Part shown: in pieces, positions 14,226-20,722 of the stretch
Numbering within the stretch: the stretch's first letter is position 1
Layout: every line of letters begins with the position of its first letter
DNA from: Desulfuromonadales bacterium C00003068
Lineage (GTDB): Bacteria > Desulfobacterota > Desulfuromonadia > Desulfuromonadales > Desulfuromonadaceae
Length of the DNA stretch: 20,722 nucleotides
Assembly: GCA_001751155.1 (NCBI GenBank)
Contig: MAXR01000215.1
Coordinates: forward strand, 1 to 20,722
Reading direction: 5' to 3'
Program-made: the position numbers and the translations under genes
The notes under the pieces: generated by a model
The model's database searches: none
What the model saw: only the letters and a program-made list of their open reading frames with translations
Told to the model about the DNA's origin: nothing

Positions 14226-15827
14226 TTATTTAGCTAGTGGGCCGGCGTTTTTAACGTCGTCGGTAACACCATCAGCAAATTTCACAAAGTTGGCGTGGAA
14301 TGCTTTAGCAAGATGGATTGCTTTGGCGTCATATGCGTCTTTGTCTTCCCATGTATTACGTGGGTTAAGAATTTCATCCGGTACATTAGGGCAGCTCTGT
14401 GGAATATGGAGGCCAAAGATTGGATCTTGCTGATAGTCAACATTGTCCAATTTGCCTTCAAGAGCTGCGTTAAGCATCGCACGGGTGTACTTGATCTTCA
14501 TCCGTGAGCCGATGCCGTATGGGCCACCACTCCAACCTGTGTTAACCAACCAGCAGGAAACTTCGTGCTTGCGAATTTTCTCTTTTAACATGTTGCCGTA
14601 CTCAGAAGGATGCAAAGGCATGAATGGTGAACCGAAGCACGCTGAGAAGGTTGTTTGAGGCTCTGTAACACCTTTCTCAGTGCCAGCTAGTTTTGCTGTG
14701 TAACCAGAGATGAAGTGATACATCGCTTGCTCTGGTGTTAATTTTGAAATTGGCGGCATAACACCAAAGGCATCAGCCGTAAGCATGATGATGTTCTTTG
14801 GGTTGCCAGCCATCGATTCAGGAACAATGTTAGGGATCTGCTGGATTGGATACGCTGCACGGGTGTTCTCAGTGATGCTAGCATCATCGAGATCAACAAA
14901 GCGGGTGGTGGCATCCAGACCAACATTCTCTAGGATGGTACCGAAGTTGCGGGTGCATTTAAAAATTTCAGGCTCAGCTTCAGGGCTAAGGTTGATCACT
15001 TTCGCGTAGCAACCGCCCTCAAAGTTAAATACCCCTTTGTCTGACCAGCCGTGCTCATCGTCACCGATTAACTGGCGGCTTGCATCGGCAGAAAGGGTTG
15101 TTTTACCTGTGCCAGAGAGGCCAAAGAATACCGCGCTATCACCATCAGGGCCAACGTTGGCGCTACAGTGCATAGGTAGAACGCCGCGCTGAGGTAAAAG
15201 GTAGTTCAGAACAGAGAAAACACCTTTCTTGATTTCGCCACTATAAGCTGCTGCCGCAATCAAAACAATTTTACGATCAAAATTGATGATGATGCCCGCT
15301 TCAGAATTTGTACCGTCGAGTTCAGGGATCGCTTTGAAGTCGGGTGCTGCAATAACCGTAAAACCTGGAGCAAAGTTTTCAAGCTCAGACTCTGTTGCTT
15401 TAATTAGCATGTTGCGAGCAAACAGACTCTGCCATGCTTGGGTAGTAATCACTCGGATAGGGAGACGAAATTCTGCGTCAGCCCCGGCAAAGCAATCCTG
15501 AACAAACAGATCACGATTTTGCAGATAAGCCATCATGCGGTTGTAGAGGGAATCAAACTTGTCAGCGTCGAAAGGCTTATTGACAGTGCCCCACCAAATT
15601 TTATCAGCACTCTCGCCAGCTTTTACAATGAAGCGGTCGTTGGGTGAACGGCCAGTATATTGGCTATTTGAGACGACGATTGGTCCTTGATGAGAAAGGT
15701 GACCCTCACCGCGACAAATAATCTCCTCATAAAGTGCTGGGGTGCATAGGTTGCGACTGATGCTTTTGACGTTGGTAATACCGTGTTGTTCCAGGTAATT
15801 ACCGCAAGGTTTGTTTGACTGGCTCAT
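14226..15827 (-). CDS. pckA: Phosphoenolpyruvate carboxykinase (ATP)
   Basis: A 533-residue enzyme interconverting oxaloacetate plus ATP with PEP, CO2 and ADP, at the entry to gluconeogenesis. The ATP-type signature is clear: the kinase loop 'GLSGTGKTTLSAD' (Gly236-Lys242), the upstream 'MHCSANVG', 'IGDDEHGWSDKGVFNFEGGCYAK' with metal-binding acids, and 'YTAKLAGTE' near the C-terminus. The N-terminus 'GPIVVSNSQYTGRSPNDRFIV' also fits. The ATG at 15827 (protein MSQSNKPCGNYLEQHG) is chosen: a purine-rich AGGAAAGAGAG precedes it, and the longer frame back to 15881 adds an 18-residue tail not seen in the family. The gene is monocistronic, with a terminator downstream and a long leader region with inverted repeats upstream. 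Confidence 0.96.
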   Translation of the reverse strand: MSQSNKPCGNYLEQHGITNVKSISRNLCTPALYEEIICRGEGHLSHQGPIVVSNSQYTGRSPNDRFIVKAGESADKIWWGTVNKPFDADKFDSLYNRMMAYLQNRDLFVQDCFAGADAEFRLPIRVITTQAWQSLFARNMLIKATESELENFAPGFTVIAAPDFKAIPELDGTNSEAGIIINFDRKIVLIAAAAYSGEIKKGVFSVLNYLLPQRGVLPMHCSANVGPDGDSAVFFGLSGTGKTTLSADASRQLIGDDEHGWSDKGVFNFEGGCYAKVINLSPEAEPEIFKCTRNFGTILENVGLDATTRFVDLDDASITENTRAAYPIQQIPNIVPESMAGNPKNIIMLTADAFGVMPPISKLTPEQAMYHFISGYTAKLAGTEKGVTEPQTTFSACFGSPFMPLHPSEYGNMLKEKIRKHEVSCWLVNTGWSGGPYGIGSRMKIKYTRAMLNAALEGKLDNVDYQQDPIFGLHIPQSCPNVPDEILNPRNTWEDKDAYDAKAIHLAKAFHANFVKFADGVTDDVKNAGPLAK

Positions 15828-15864
15828 GGTGACTCTCTTTCCTGAAAATAAAAGACGATAGCAA

Positions 15865-15880
15865 TGTACCACAGGGTACA
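15865..15880. repeat. Inverted repeat TGTACC-N4-GGTACA upstream of pckA
   Basis: TGTACC (15865-15870) and GGTACA (15875-15880) are perfect 6-bp arms with a 4-base spacer, 38 bases ahead of the pckA start. Size and position fit an operator or a small leader hairpin. Confidence 0.4.
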
Positions 15881-15901
15881 AAATAGAATGTTGAGCTGTA
15901 T

Positions 15902-15938
15902 TGTTTTTAGAGCTGTTACAATAACCTCTCTAAAAACA
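15902..15938. repeat. Long inverted repeat in the pckA upstream region
   Basis: TGTTTTTAGAG (15902-15912) pairs perfectly with CTCTAAAAACA (15928-15938). Inside, after a CT/CT internal loop, GTTA (15915-15918) pairs with TAAC (15922-15925) around CAA. This nested symmetry lies about 75 bases upstream of the pckA ATG. It may be a regulator site or a leader structure. T runs on both sides also resemble a weak terminator. Confidence 0.5.
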
Positions 15939-16155
15939 CGGTTAAATTTTTTATTGTTATTGAAGATTCACTTCATAGCCCCTGAATTATCAAGAGTCAA
16001 GTAAAACTCGTAAAAAATTAGACTATTCCTAACAAAATACCAAAAATCAACACGTTGTAAATGGCTGGGTTGAGGCGGTTGGAATAATGCGCTAATTATT
16101 GGATTCAGTCAAAGTGAAAAAATCGATGGCAAAGAGTGATGTCGGTGATGGAAGG

Positions 16156-16194
16156 AAAAAAGGGATCAAAGTTATCGACTTTAATCCCTTTTTT
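16156..16194 (-). terminator. Intrinsic terminator of the Mrp/ApbC gene
   Basis: Arms at 16156-16172 and 16178-16194 pair over 17 positions with one C/A mismatch and a 5-base loop. The stem reads AAAAAAGGGAT...ATCCCTTTTTT, so it provides a U run on either strand. It lies 33 bases after the stop of the leftward gene. Confidence 0.9.
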
Positions 16195-16227
16195 AATGGT
16201 GATATATTTTGAAACGGTTTTGTAATT

Positions 16228-17127
16228 TTAGTCCCGTAGGTCAGCCGTGCCGCCGCCAGGATTGATGCAGCGCAGGGTCAGTTCTTGAGCAATCTCTTGT
16301 AACGCCAGCGCGGTAGGAGATTCAGGGCAGGATTCAACAACAGGCTTACCTGTGTCGCCTGCGTCAACCATACGTGGGTCCATAGGGATTTGACCTAAGA
16401 ACGGTACCGTCATATCTGCTGCCATGAGTCGGCCACCACCTGTTTTGAAAATGTTGGTGACCTCGTTACAGTTAGGGCAAACGAAACCACTCATGTTTTC
16501 GATAATGCCGAGAACAGGAAGATCCATTTTTTTACAGAAGGTTACCGATTTTCGTACATCAACAAGAGCCACTTTTTGTGGCGTAGTCACGAGAACCGCG
16601 CCAGAACCTTTGCCGAGAAGTTGGACAATGGTGAGAGGCTCATCGCCAGTACCTGGGGGGCAATCGACAACGAGGTAATCAAGTTCACCCCATTCAACAT
16701 CTTTGATAAACTGTTGAATAACACCCGCTTTTGCGGGGCCACGCCAAATTAGCGCATCATCAGCAGATTCGGTCAAAAAGCCAATCGACATCACTTTTAA
16801 GTTGCCACGTTCAATGGGAAGCATGCCGTTTTCGCTGGTTTCTGGCCGCATTCCTTCCATGCCGAGAAGAGTTGGGATGGAGGGACCATGAAGATCAATA
16901 TCCATTAAGCCAACTTTAGCCCCTTGGCTGGCAAGTGAAACGGCAAGGTTGGCCGCTGTAGAGCTTTTGCCGACGCCACCTTTTCCCGACATAACGAGAA
17001 TTTTATGTTTAATGGCGGCTAAATTGTTTGCTAACCGTTCTTGTGCTTTCTCTTTGTCGCACGCTTGTTTTTCAGTGTCGGAACAATTGTCGCTCTTAGA
17101 GCATCCGCTACATTCTTCGTTTGCCAT
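16228..17127 (-). CDS. mrp: Mrp/ApbC/NBP35-type iron-sulfur carrier P-loop ATPase
   Basis: A 299-residue cytoplasmic ATPase that carries or delivers [4Fe-4S] clusters. The deviant Walker A 'SGKGGVGKSS' is at 47-56, then 'GLMDIDLHGPS' and 'VVDCPPGTGDE'. The cluster-binding CxxC is at Cys217/Cys220 ('GFVCPNCNE'). The N-terminus is unusually Cys-rich for a bacterial Mrp (Cys6, Cys9, Cys15, Cys23), recalling eukaryotic NBP35, which has an N-terminal cluster. No MIP18/DUF59 domain is present. AAGGAG lies 10 bases before the ATG. The gene is divergent from the porin gene and ends in its own terminator. Confidence 0.93.
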   Translation of the reverse strand: MANEECSGCSKSDNCSDTEKQACDKEKAQERLANNLAAIKHKILVMSGKGGVGKSSTAANLAVSLASQGAKVGLMDIDLHGPSIPTLLGMEGMRPETSENGMLPIERGNLKVMSIGFLTESADDALIWRGPAKAGVIQQFIKDVEWGELDYLVVDCPPGTGDEPLTIVQLLGKGSGAVLVTTPQKVALVDVRKSVTFCKKMDLPVLGIIENMSGFVCPNCNEVTNIFKTGGGRLMAADMTVPFLGQIPMDPRMVDAGDTGKPVVESCPESPTALALQEIAQELTLRCINPGGGTADLRD

Positions 17128-17413
17128 GATTGCACATCTCCTTGGTAAAATTATTTCAGTTGTTCAATATGAATTATAATTATAAACGCATTGGGAGACT
17201 AATCCTCTCAGGGATATTTTGTCAATTTAGAATATGTGATGGATGGTTTTGTTTGAAAATTTCGTCGTAGTATCCATTGCGTTTAGTTAGAGTAAATAAC
17301 CTATAACTCTGTTTTATTTCCCTTGACGATAAGGTTAAGCGGCTGTTAGCTTCGCATTTTAATTATACCTGCCACGTATAATTCGTCTTTTATTTCTATT
17401 TTGGAGGAAAGTG
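17128..17413. promoter_or_regulatory. Divergent promoter region, mrp and porin genes
   Basis: A 286-base AT-rich gap between divergent genes. For the porin, TATAAT at 17377-17382 would give a leader of about 25 bases, but no clear -35 lies 17 bases upstream. TTGACG at 17323-17328 is a separate -35-like match with a poor -10. For mrp, the minus strand has TTGACA near 17210 and an AT-rich TATAATTATAA segment near 17175. The assignments are tentative. Confidence 0.35.
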
Positions 17414-18817
17414 ATGAAAAGATTATTAATGCTGATCGCTGTGCTCGTTGCAGTATCTCTTGCAGCCCCGAGTTGGGCGGCGATTGAATTTTTTGGTACA
17501 GCAAAAGTAAAGCCAACGTATTATTCGAATTTTGATTTCAATGATGATGTCAATGATAAGTTTGTCGTCAATGAAGGTGGTTTAGTGAAGGGCGCTCATA
17601 TGCGTTCTGAATTGCGCTTAGGCTGGAAAGCCGCTGGCGATAAATGGTCTGTTAAGATGATTGCTGAAGCGGATGTGATCATGCAAAAAGATACGGCTGA
17701 TCGCTCATTTTATGCCAATGCAACTAAAGATGGAAATCCTAATACTGGTGGCGAGTTTGGTATTGAGCGTGTTGAGTTGCTCTACAAATTTAATCCTGCA
17801 TTCGAATTGCAAACAGGTTGGGATATTCGTGCGTTAGATATTAAGTCTGGTGGTTTATTGTATGGTGATGATCACCCGTTTATTGGTTTTCGTGGCCAAG
17901 TAGCTGAAAATACCAAGTACGAGTTACTCTTCCTCCCTATTCAAAACATGACCAGCTTACAAGGATCGGGGCCATTTGATAGTGATGAAGTGAACGACTG
18001 GCGTGTGTATTCGTTAAAATTAAATCAACAAGTAGGTGGGTTTAACCTTAGCCCATTCTTTGCTTATAGTGATAACGACTCTCGTGAAGCTCAAGTGGCC
18101 TATTACGGTTTTGAGGTAACAGGCAAGGCGGGTGCATTTAAGCCGTCGTTTGAGATCGTTGCTGCCGATGGTGATTTCGATAACGGTAAAGATATCTCAT
18201 CCTGGGCGATGTATGCAGGTGTTGAGATGGACGTATGCAAAGCCTTTACCCCTTATGTTGCGTTCCGCTATACACAGGGCGATGATGATGCCAACGATGA
18301 TGATGTCGATGGCTGGGTTGGTATCACTGATATCGGTCGTTTTACTCCATTAATGGGGATGGACGGCGGTATTCTTAGTGAAGATTTAGGCCAAAGCTAT
18401 GGTGCGACACTTTATTCATACTCTCCTGAGCGTTCACCGTTAGCGGCTGGTTTAGATGCTGACAATTATGGTGGTATCAGTAATGGTGGTAAGGGTAATA
18501 ACCCCGGTCAGGTATTGTTAGCGGTTGGTGCTAAGGGTGATCTGTCATCAATGGTTGATAAATTGAGTTACAAGACTCAGGTCTTTTTTATCTGGTATGA
18601 TGAAACGGGCAACCTCGCAAATGTGAAGGATCCAGTTTCAGATGTTGATGATTACGCCGGTACTACTTTTGACTTCCAGTTAAAATATGCTGTAGATACT
18701 AATTTCAGTGTTGATTACATTTTTGGTGTTTTCCTCCCTGGTTCAGGTCTAGAAGATCAACTTGATAGCGATGATGTTGCGATGACAAACTGCCTAAGCC
18801 TATCTTGGAAATACTAA
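17414..18817 (+). CDS. Outer-membrane porin-like beta-barrel protein
   Basis: A 467-residue exported protein. The signal peptide MKRLLMLIAVLVAVSLAAPSWA ends before AIEFFGTAKVKPTYYSNFDF. The mature sequence alternates polar and aromatic residues in predicted strands ('MRSELRLGWKAAGDKWSVKMIAEADV', 'FGIERVELLYKFNPAFELQTGWDIRAL', 'FTPYVAFRYTQG') and ends in the aromatic-terminal 'CLSLSWKY', the usual signal for BAM-dependent barrel insertion. It is rich in Asp, with an acidic loop 'DDDANDDDVDG' near residue 295 that could bind divalent metal. Similar acidic porin-like proteins are common in Desulfuromonadales, but the substrate is unknown. The ATG at 17414 is chosen because GGAGG (17403-17407) lies 6 bases upstream; the GTG directly before it is too close. 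A strong terminator follows. Confidence 0.8.
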   Translation: MKRLLMLIAVLVAVSLAAPSWAAIEFFGTAKVKPTYYSNFDFNDDVNDKFVVNEGGLVKGAHMRSELRLGWKAAGDKWSVKMIAEADVIMQKDTADRSFYANATKDGNPNTGGEFGIERVELLYKFNPAFELQTGWDIRALDIKSGGLLYGDDHPFIGFRGQVAENTKYELLFLPIQNMTSLQGSGPFDSDEVNDWRVYSLKLNQQVGGFNLSPFFAYSDNDSREAQVAYYGFEVTGKAGAFKPSFEIVAADGDFDNGKDISSWAMYAGVEMDVCKAFTPYVAFRYTQGDDDANDDDVDGWVGITDIGRFTPLMGMDGGILSEDLGQSYGATLYSYSPERSPLAAGLDADNYGGISNGGKGNNPGQVLLAVGAKGDLSSMVDKLSYKTQVFFIWYDETGNLANVKDPVSDVDDYAGTTFDFQLKYAVDTNFSVDYIFGVFLPGSGLEDQLDSDDVAMTNCLSLSWKY

Positions 18818-18843
18818 TTCCGAACGGGCTAGATAGCTGATAT

Positions 18844-18887
18844 AAAACTCCCCAGTAGGATACGATTCTGCTGGGGAGTTTTGTTTT
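18844..18887 (+). terminator. Intrinsic terminator after the porin gene
   Basis: AAAACTCCCCAGTAG (18844-18858) and CTGCTGGGGAGTTTT (18868-18882) form a 15-bp stem with one G-T pair and a 9-base loop. A T-rich tract runs on to 18887. It lies only 36 bases before the next gene on the same strand. Confidence 0.92.
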
Positions 18888-18922
18888 ATATTGACTTGTT
18901 TATTTGCATGGGAGATGTGCCA

Positions 18923-20467
18923 ATGCGACGAAGTTTAAAAGGGTTGATAGTTTGTGTACTGTTGTGTGTGGCAACGGTTGTTTGTGCCGCCAGTTGGCCA
19001 CAAGTTGAAAATCGTTTACAGCAATGGCAGGGTGCAAAAGAGATCGCCTTGCCGCAGGGTGTTGACCCCTTTGAGGATGAACTGTTTGCTCCCGTTGCTG
19101 AAGCTGCTTTGATGCAGGGCTATATGGTCCTACCCGATGGCGTTTCAACGACGACTGGGTTGGTTTTTTCAATCCGTGACACCAGTCGTGGTAAAATGTT
19201 GGTGCTTAAGCGTGGTGAAGATGGTGCTATTCTGGCGATGGAAAAGATGCAGCCTGTTGCACCAGTTGCGGTTTTGTCGACGACAAACATCGCAAAGCCA
19301 TTAGCGACAACTCCAATGGTGCCAGCGCCTGTGGTTGCCCCACCTGTGCCCACTCAGCCAGCTCAAACGATTCAATCCGTTAGTCTGGCAACGTCTCCGG
19401 TTTCTGTTTCACCCGTTATGACGGCAACATCATCAACGCTCTCTGTGCGACATCCCGCTCAACCTGTAGCACAGGCAGAATTGATGTTTGAGTTAGGTGG
19501 TGCCCCAGTTCAAATTGTGGCTTGGCCGCTCGGTGATGGTGCGATTGACCTTTATGTGATGTACGATGATTACATTCAGCGGTTGCGTAGCGATGGCCAA
19601 CAGTTGCAATTGCTTGAGCGGTTTACGCCTCCCGTTTCACCGACCCGCGCCCTACGTCTTGATATCGGCGATATGGATGGTGATCATCAACCCGAATTGG
19701 CTGCGGTGTGGGCAGAGGATATCCGCGGTGTGTCGGATGGCACAAATTCGAAGATCCATAGTTGGGTATTGAGTCTGACTGATAATGGTCTACAGGCGAT
19801 TAGTGATGATCTGTCTGGTTATGTATCATTAAGTGGTCAGCAGGCGAGGTTGCAAAAGCGTTCTGAGTTTTCCGCATTTACACCTGAAGTGTATGCTTTA
19901 GATCTTAATGACGGTGTGGTTGTTGTTAGTGACGAGCCTGTTCGCAACGATACACGTTTGCTGTTTAATCAGCTGGAATGGCCAGATGATCAAAGTGCGT
20001 TGGTCTGGAACGATGATGATCGTCTGATGTTGGTAGCAAAGAGCCAAAATACCCGGATTTCAGGTTCAACATTGTTGACCGATTTTGGCCGTTACCAAGG
20101 GCCAATGGTGTCGATTCCCCTGCAAGATCCTGAATATCGCAGTGGTTTTTCCGCTGGTGATCGGATTATGGCGCGTGAAGTGGTGTTGGGCCGACGATTG
20201 ATTCAGCAACAAGGCTCGGTATTCACGCTTGTGCGTGGCCGTAGCGAAGGATTGCCGTTGGTTGGTCGTCCGAGTGGGGTGGATCGATTGGTGAAAATTG
20301 ATCGTGTCGCAAATGGCTTAAGTGCAGGCTATCCATTCGCAGCAGTCGAAGCATTTATGATCGATTTCTCAGTATATGGTCAGGGGAGTCTTGAGGCCAT
20401 TGTGCTGTTAAATGAGAAAGCCGATGGCAGCGGTCGTTCCTACTTACGCATGCAAGCACAACGCTAA
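18923..20467 (+). CDS. Exported protein of unknown function with FG-GAP/VCBS-like motif
   Basis: A 514-residue protein I cannot assign to a named family. A signal peptide (MRRSLKGLIVCVLLCVATVVCA, then ASWP) is followed by a small N-terminal region (about 25-107). A Pro/Val/Ala/Thr/Ser-rich linker spans about 110-190 and resembles a periplasm-spanning tether. A C-terminal domain of about 320 residues, probably all-beta, follows. It contains 'DIGDMDGDHQPELA' (247-260), the calcium-loop pattern of FG-GAP/VCBS propeller repeats, but I see only this one clear copy. The Cys before AAS lacks a good lipobox, so ordinary signal peptidase I cleavage is favoured. The ATG at 18923 has GGGAG at 18910-18914; upstream TTG (18881) and ATG (18908) lie in or beside the terminator. 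The likely location is periplasm or cell surface. Confidence 0.75.
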   Translation: MRRSLKGLIVCVLLCVATVVCAASWPQVENRLQQWQGAKEIALPQGVDPFEDELFAPVAEAALMQGYMVLPDGVSTTTGLVFSIRDTSRGKMLVLKRGEDGAILAMEKMQPVAPVAVLSTTNIAKPLATTPMVPAPVVAPPVPTQPAQTIQSVSLATSPVSVSPVMTATSSTLSVRHPAQPVAQAELMFELGGAPVQIVAWPLGDGAIDLYVMYDDYIQRLRSDGQQLQLLERFTPPVSPTRALRLDIGDMDGDHQPELAAVWAEDIRGVSDGTNSKIHSWVLSLTDNGLQAISDDLSGYVSLSGQQARLQKRSEFSAFTPEVYALDLNDGVVVVSDEPVRNDTRLLFNQLEWPDDQSALVWNDDDRLMLVAKSQNTRISGSTLLTDFGRYQGPMVSIPLQDPEYRSGFSAGDRIMAREVVLGRRLIQQQGSVFTLVRGRSEGLPLVGRPSGVDRLVKIDRVANGLSAGYPFAAVEAFMIDFSVYGQGSLEAIVLLNEKADGSGRSYLRMQAQR

Positions 20468-20489
20468 CGGTTCCATATTAAATAGAATG

Positions 20490-20525
20490 AAAAAAGGGGA
20501 TGACCAAATGGTCATCCCCTTTTTT
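20490..20525. terminator. Perfect bidirectional terminator
   Basis: AAAAAAGGGGATGACC (20490-20505) and its exact complement (20510-20525) form a 16-bp stem with an AAAT loop. A6 and T6 sit at the base, so it works on both strands. It ends the exported-protein gene from the left and transketolase from the right. Confidence 0.96.
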
Positions 20526-20544
20526 ATTTAAGCTGTGTGTTGCT

Positions 20545-20722
20545 CTATTTAGCCAGTAGCTGTTGTGCTGCCTTGAGAACATTCTCGGCAGTGAAACCAA
20601 AGTGCTCCATCAGCTTGTCACCGGGGGCGCTGGCACCAAAACCTGTCATGCCAACAACCGCGCCATCGAGGCCGGTATAGCGTTCCCAGCCAAAGGTTGA
20701 GGCCGCTTCGACAGCCAAACGT
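20545..20722 (-). CDS. tkt: Transketolase, C-terminal fragment
   Basis: The minus-strand frame is open from the window edge to a TAG at 20545-20547. It gives about 58 residues that match the transketolase C-terminus: 'RLAVEAASTFGWERYTGLDGAVVGMTGFGASAPGDKLMEHFGFTAENVL', followed by KAAQQLLAK. 'GxTGFGASAPGDKLxEHFGFT' is the usual end of the enzyme. Transketolase moves two-carbon units in the pentose phosphate pathway using thiamine pyrophosphate. The start and catalytic domains lie outside the window, and a strong terminator follows the stop. Confidence 0.95.
   Translation of the reverse strand, partial: RLAVEAASTFGWERYTGLDGAVVGMTGFGASAPGDKLMEHFGFTAENVLKAAQQLLAK

Larger units (their letters stand above)
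15828..16155. other. Long intergenic region upstream of pckA
   Basis: This 328-base AT-rich stretch lies between the pckA start and the terminator of the Mrp gene. I find no credible gene in it. It holds two inverted repeats near pckA (listed separately) and a weak TGAAG-ATTCA-CTTCA repeat. A leftward -10-like TATTTT lies between the two main repeats but lacks a good -35. The pckA promoter must lie here but cannot be fixed by eye. Confidence 0.6.

Noticed and set aside
17160..17185. TATAATTATAATTCATATT on the minus strand upstream of mrp, resembling a Fur or iron-regulator box
   Set aside because: Only two of three hexamers fit, and the region is generally AT-rich, so the match is weak.
1..20722. 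Search for CRISPR arrays, insertion sequences, tRNA genes and phage genes
   Set aside because: No regularly spaced direct repeats, transposase-like frames, cloverleaf sequences or phage-like genes were seen by eye.

Overview
The window looks like chromosomal DNA of a moderate-GC, free-living Gram-negative bacterium. The most likely group is a deltaproteobacterium of the Desulfuromonas/Pelobacter/Geobacter type (Desulfuromonadales). This is inferred from an ApbC/Mrp-type P-loop protein with a Cys-rich N-terminus, an ATP-type PEP carboxykinase, a two-component pair with an NtrC-class sigma-54 activator, a TAXI-type TRAP transporter and a large acidic exported porin. No sequence search was run, so the taxon is tentative. 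I see no insertion sequences, tRNA or rRNA genes, CRISPR arrays or broken genes.

Layout. Positions 1-48 are the last 15 codons of an unidentified gene, followed by a strong hairpin. A two-CBS-domain protein follows (194-640). A rightward block then runs from 824 to 8844: a SprA-related protein with a HEAAH metalloprotease motif, a histidine kinase with a periplasmic solute-binding sensor domain, an NtrC-class response regulator overlapping the kinase by 8 bases, an intergenic control region, a TAXI solute receptor, a fused TRAP permease and a universal stress protein. The control region holds a consensus sigma-54 promoter (TGGCAC-N5-TTGCT) about 200 bases downstream of the regulator gene, with three AT-rich palindromes between them. 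The simplest reading is a self-contained module: the kinase senses a ligand, and the activator binds the palindromes and switches on high-affinity uptake through TRAP.

A compact leftward block of housekeeping genes (13008-8869) follows: a hotdog thioesterase, thiL, a LolA-like carrier, a YajQ-family protein and rimO, with gaps of 15-48 bases and no internal terminator. It converges with the stress-protein gene. Endonuclease IV (nfo) runs rightward at 13298-14149 and shares a bidirectional terminator with leftward pckA (15827-14226). A 400-base gap with inverted repeats and a terminator separates pckA from the leftward Mrp/ApbC gene (17127-16228).

The right end carries an outer-membrane porin-like protein (17414-18817), then an exported protein of unknown function with a low-complexity linker and an FG-GAP/VCBS-like calcium-loop motif (18923-20467). 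A perfect terminator and the C-terminus of a leftward transketolase (20545 to the window edge) follow. Starts were chosen by Shine-Dalgarno spacing and family length, so several differ from the longest open frame: the TAXI receptor, TRAP permease, LolA, ThiL, Nfo, PckA, porin and the last exported protein.
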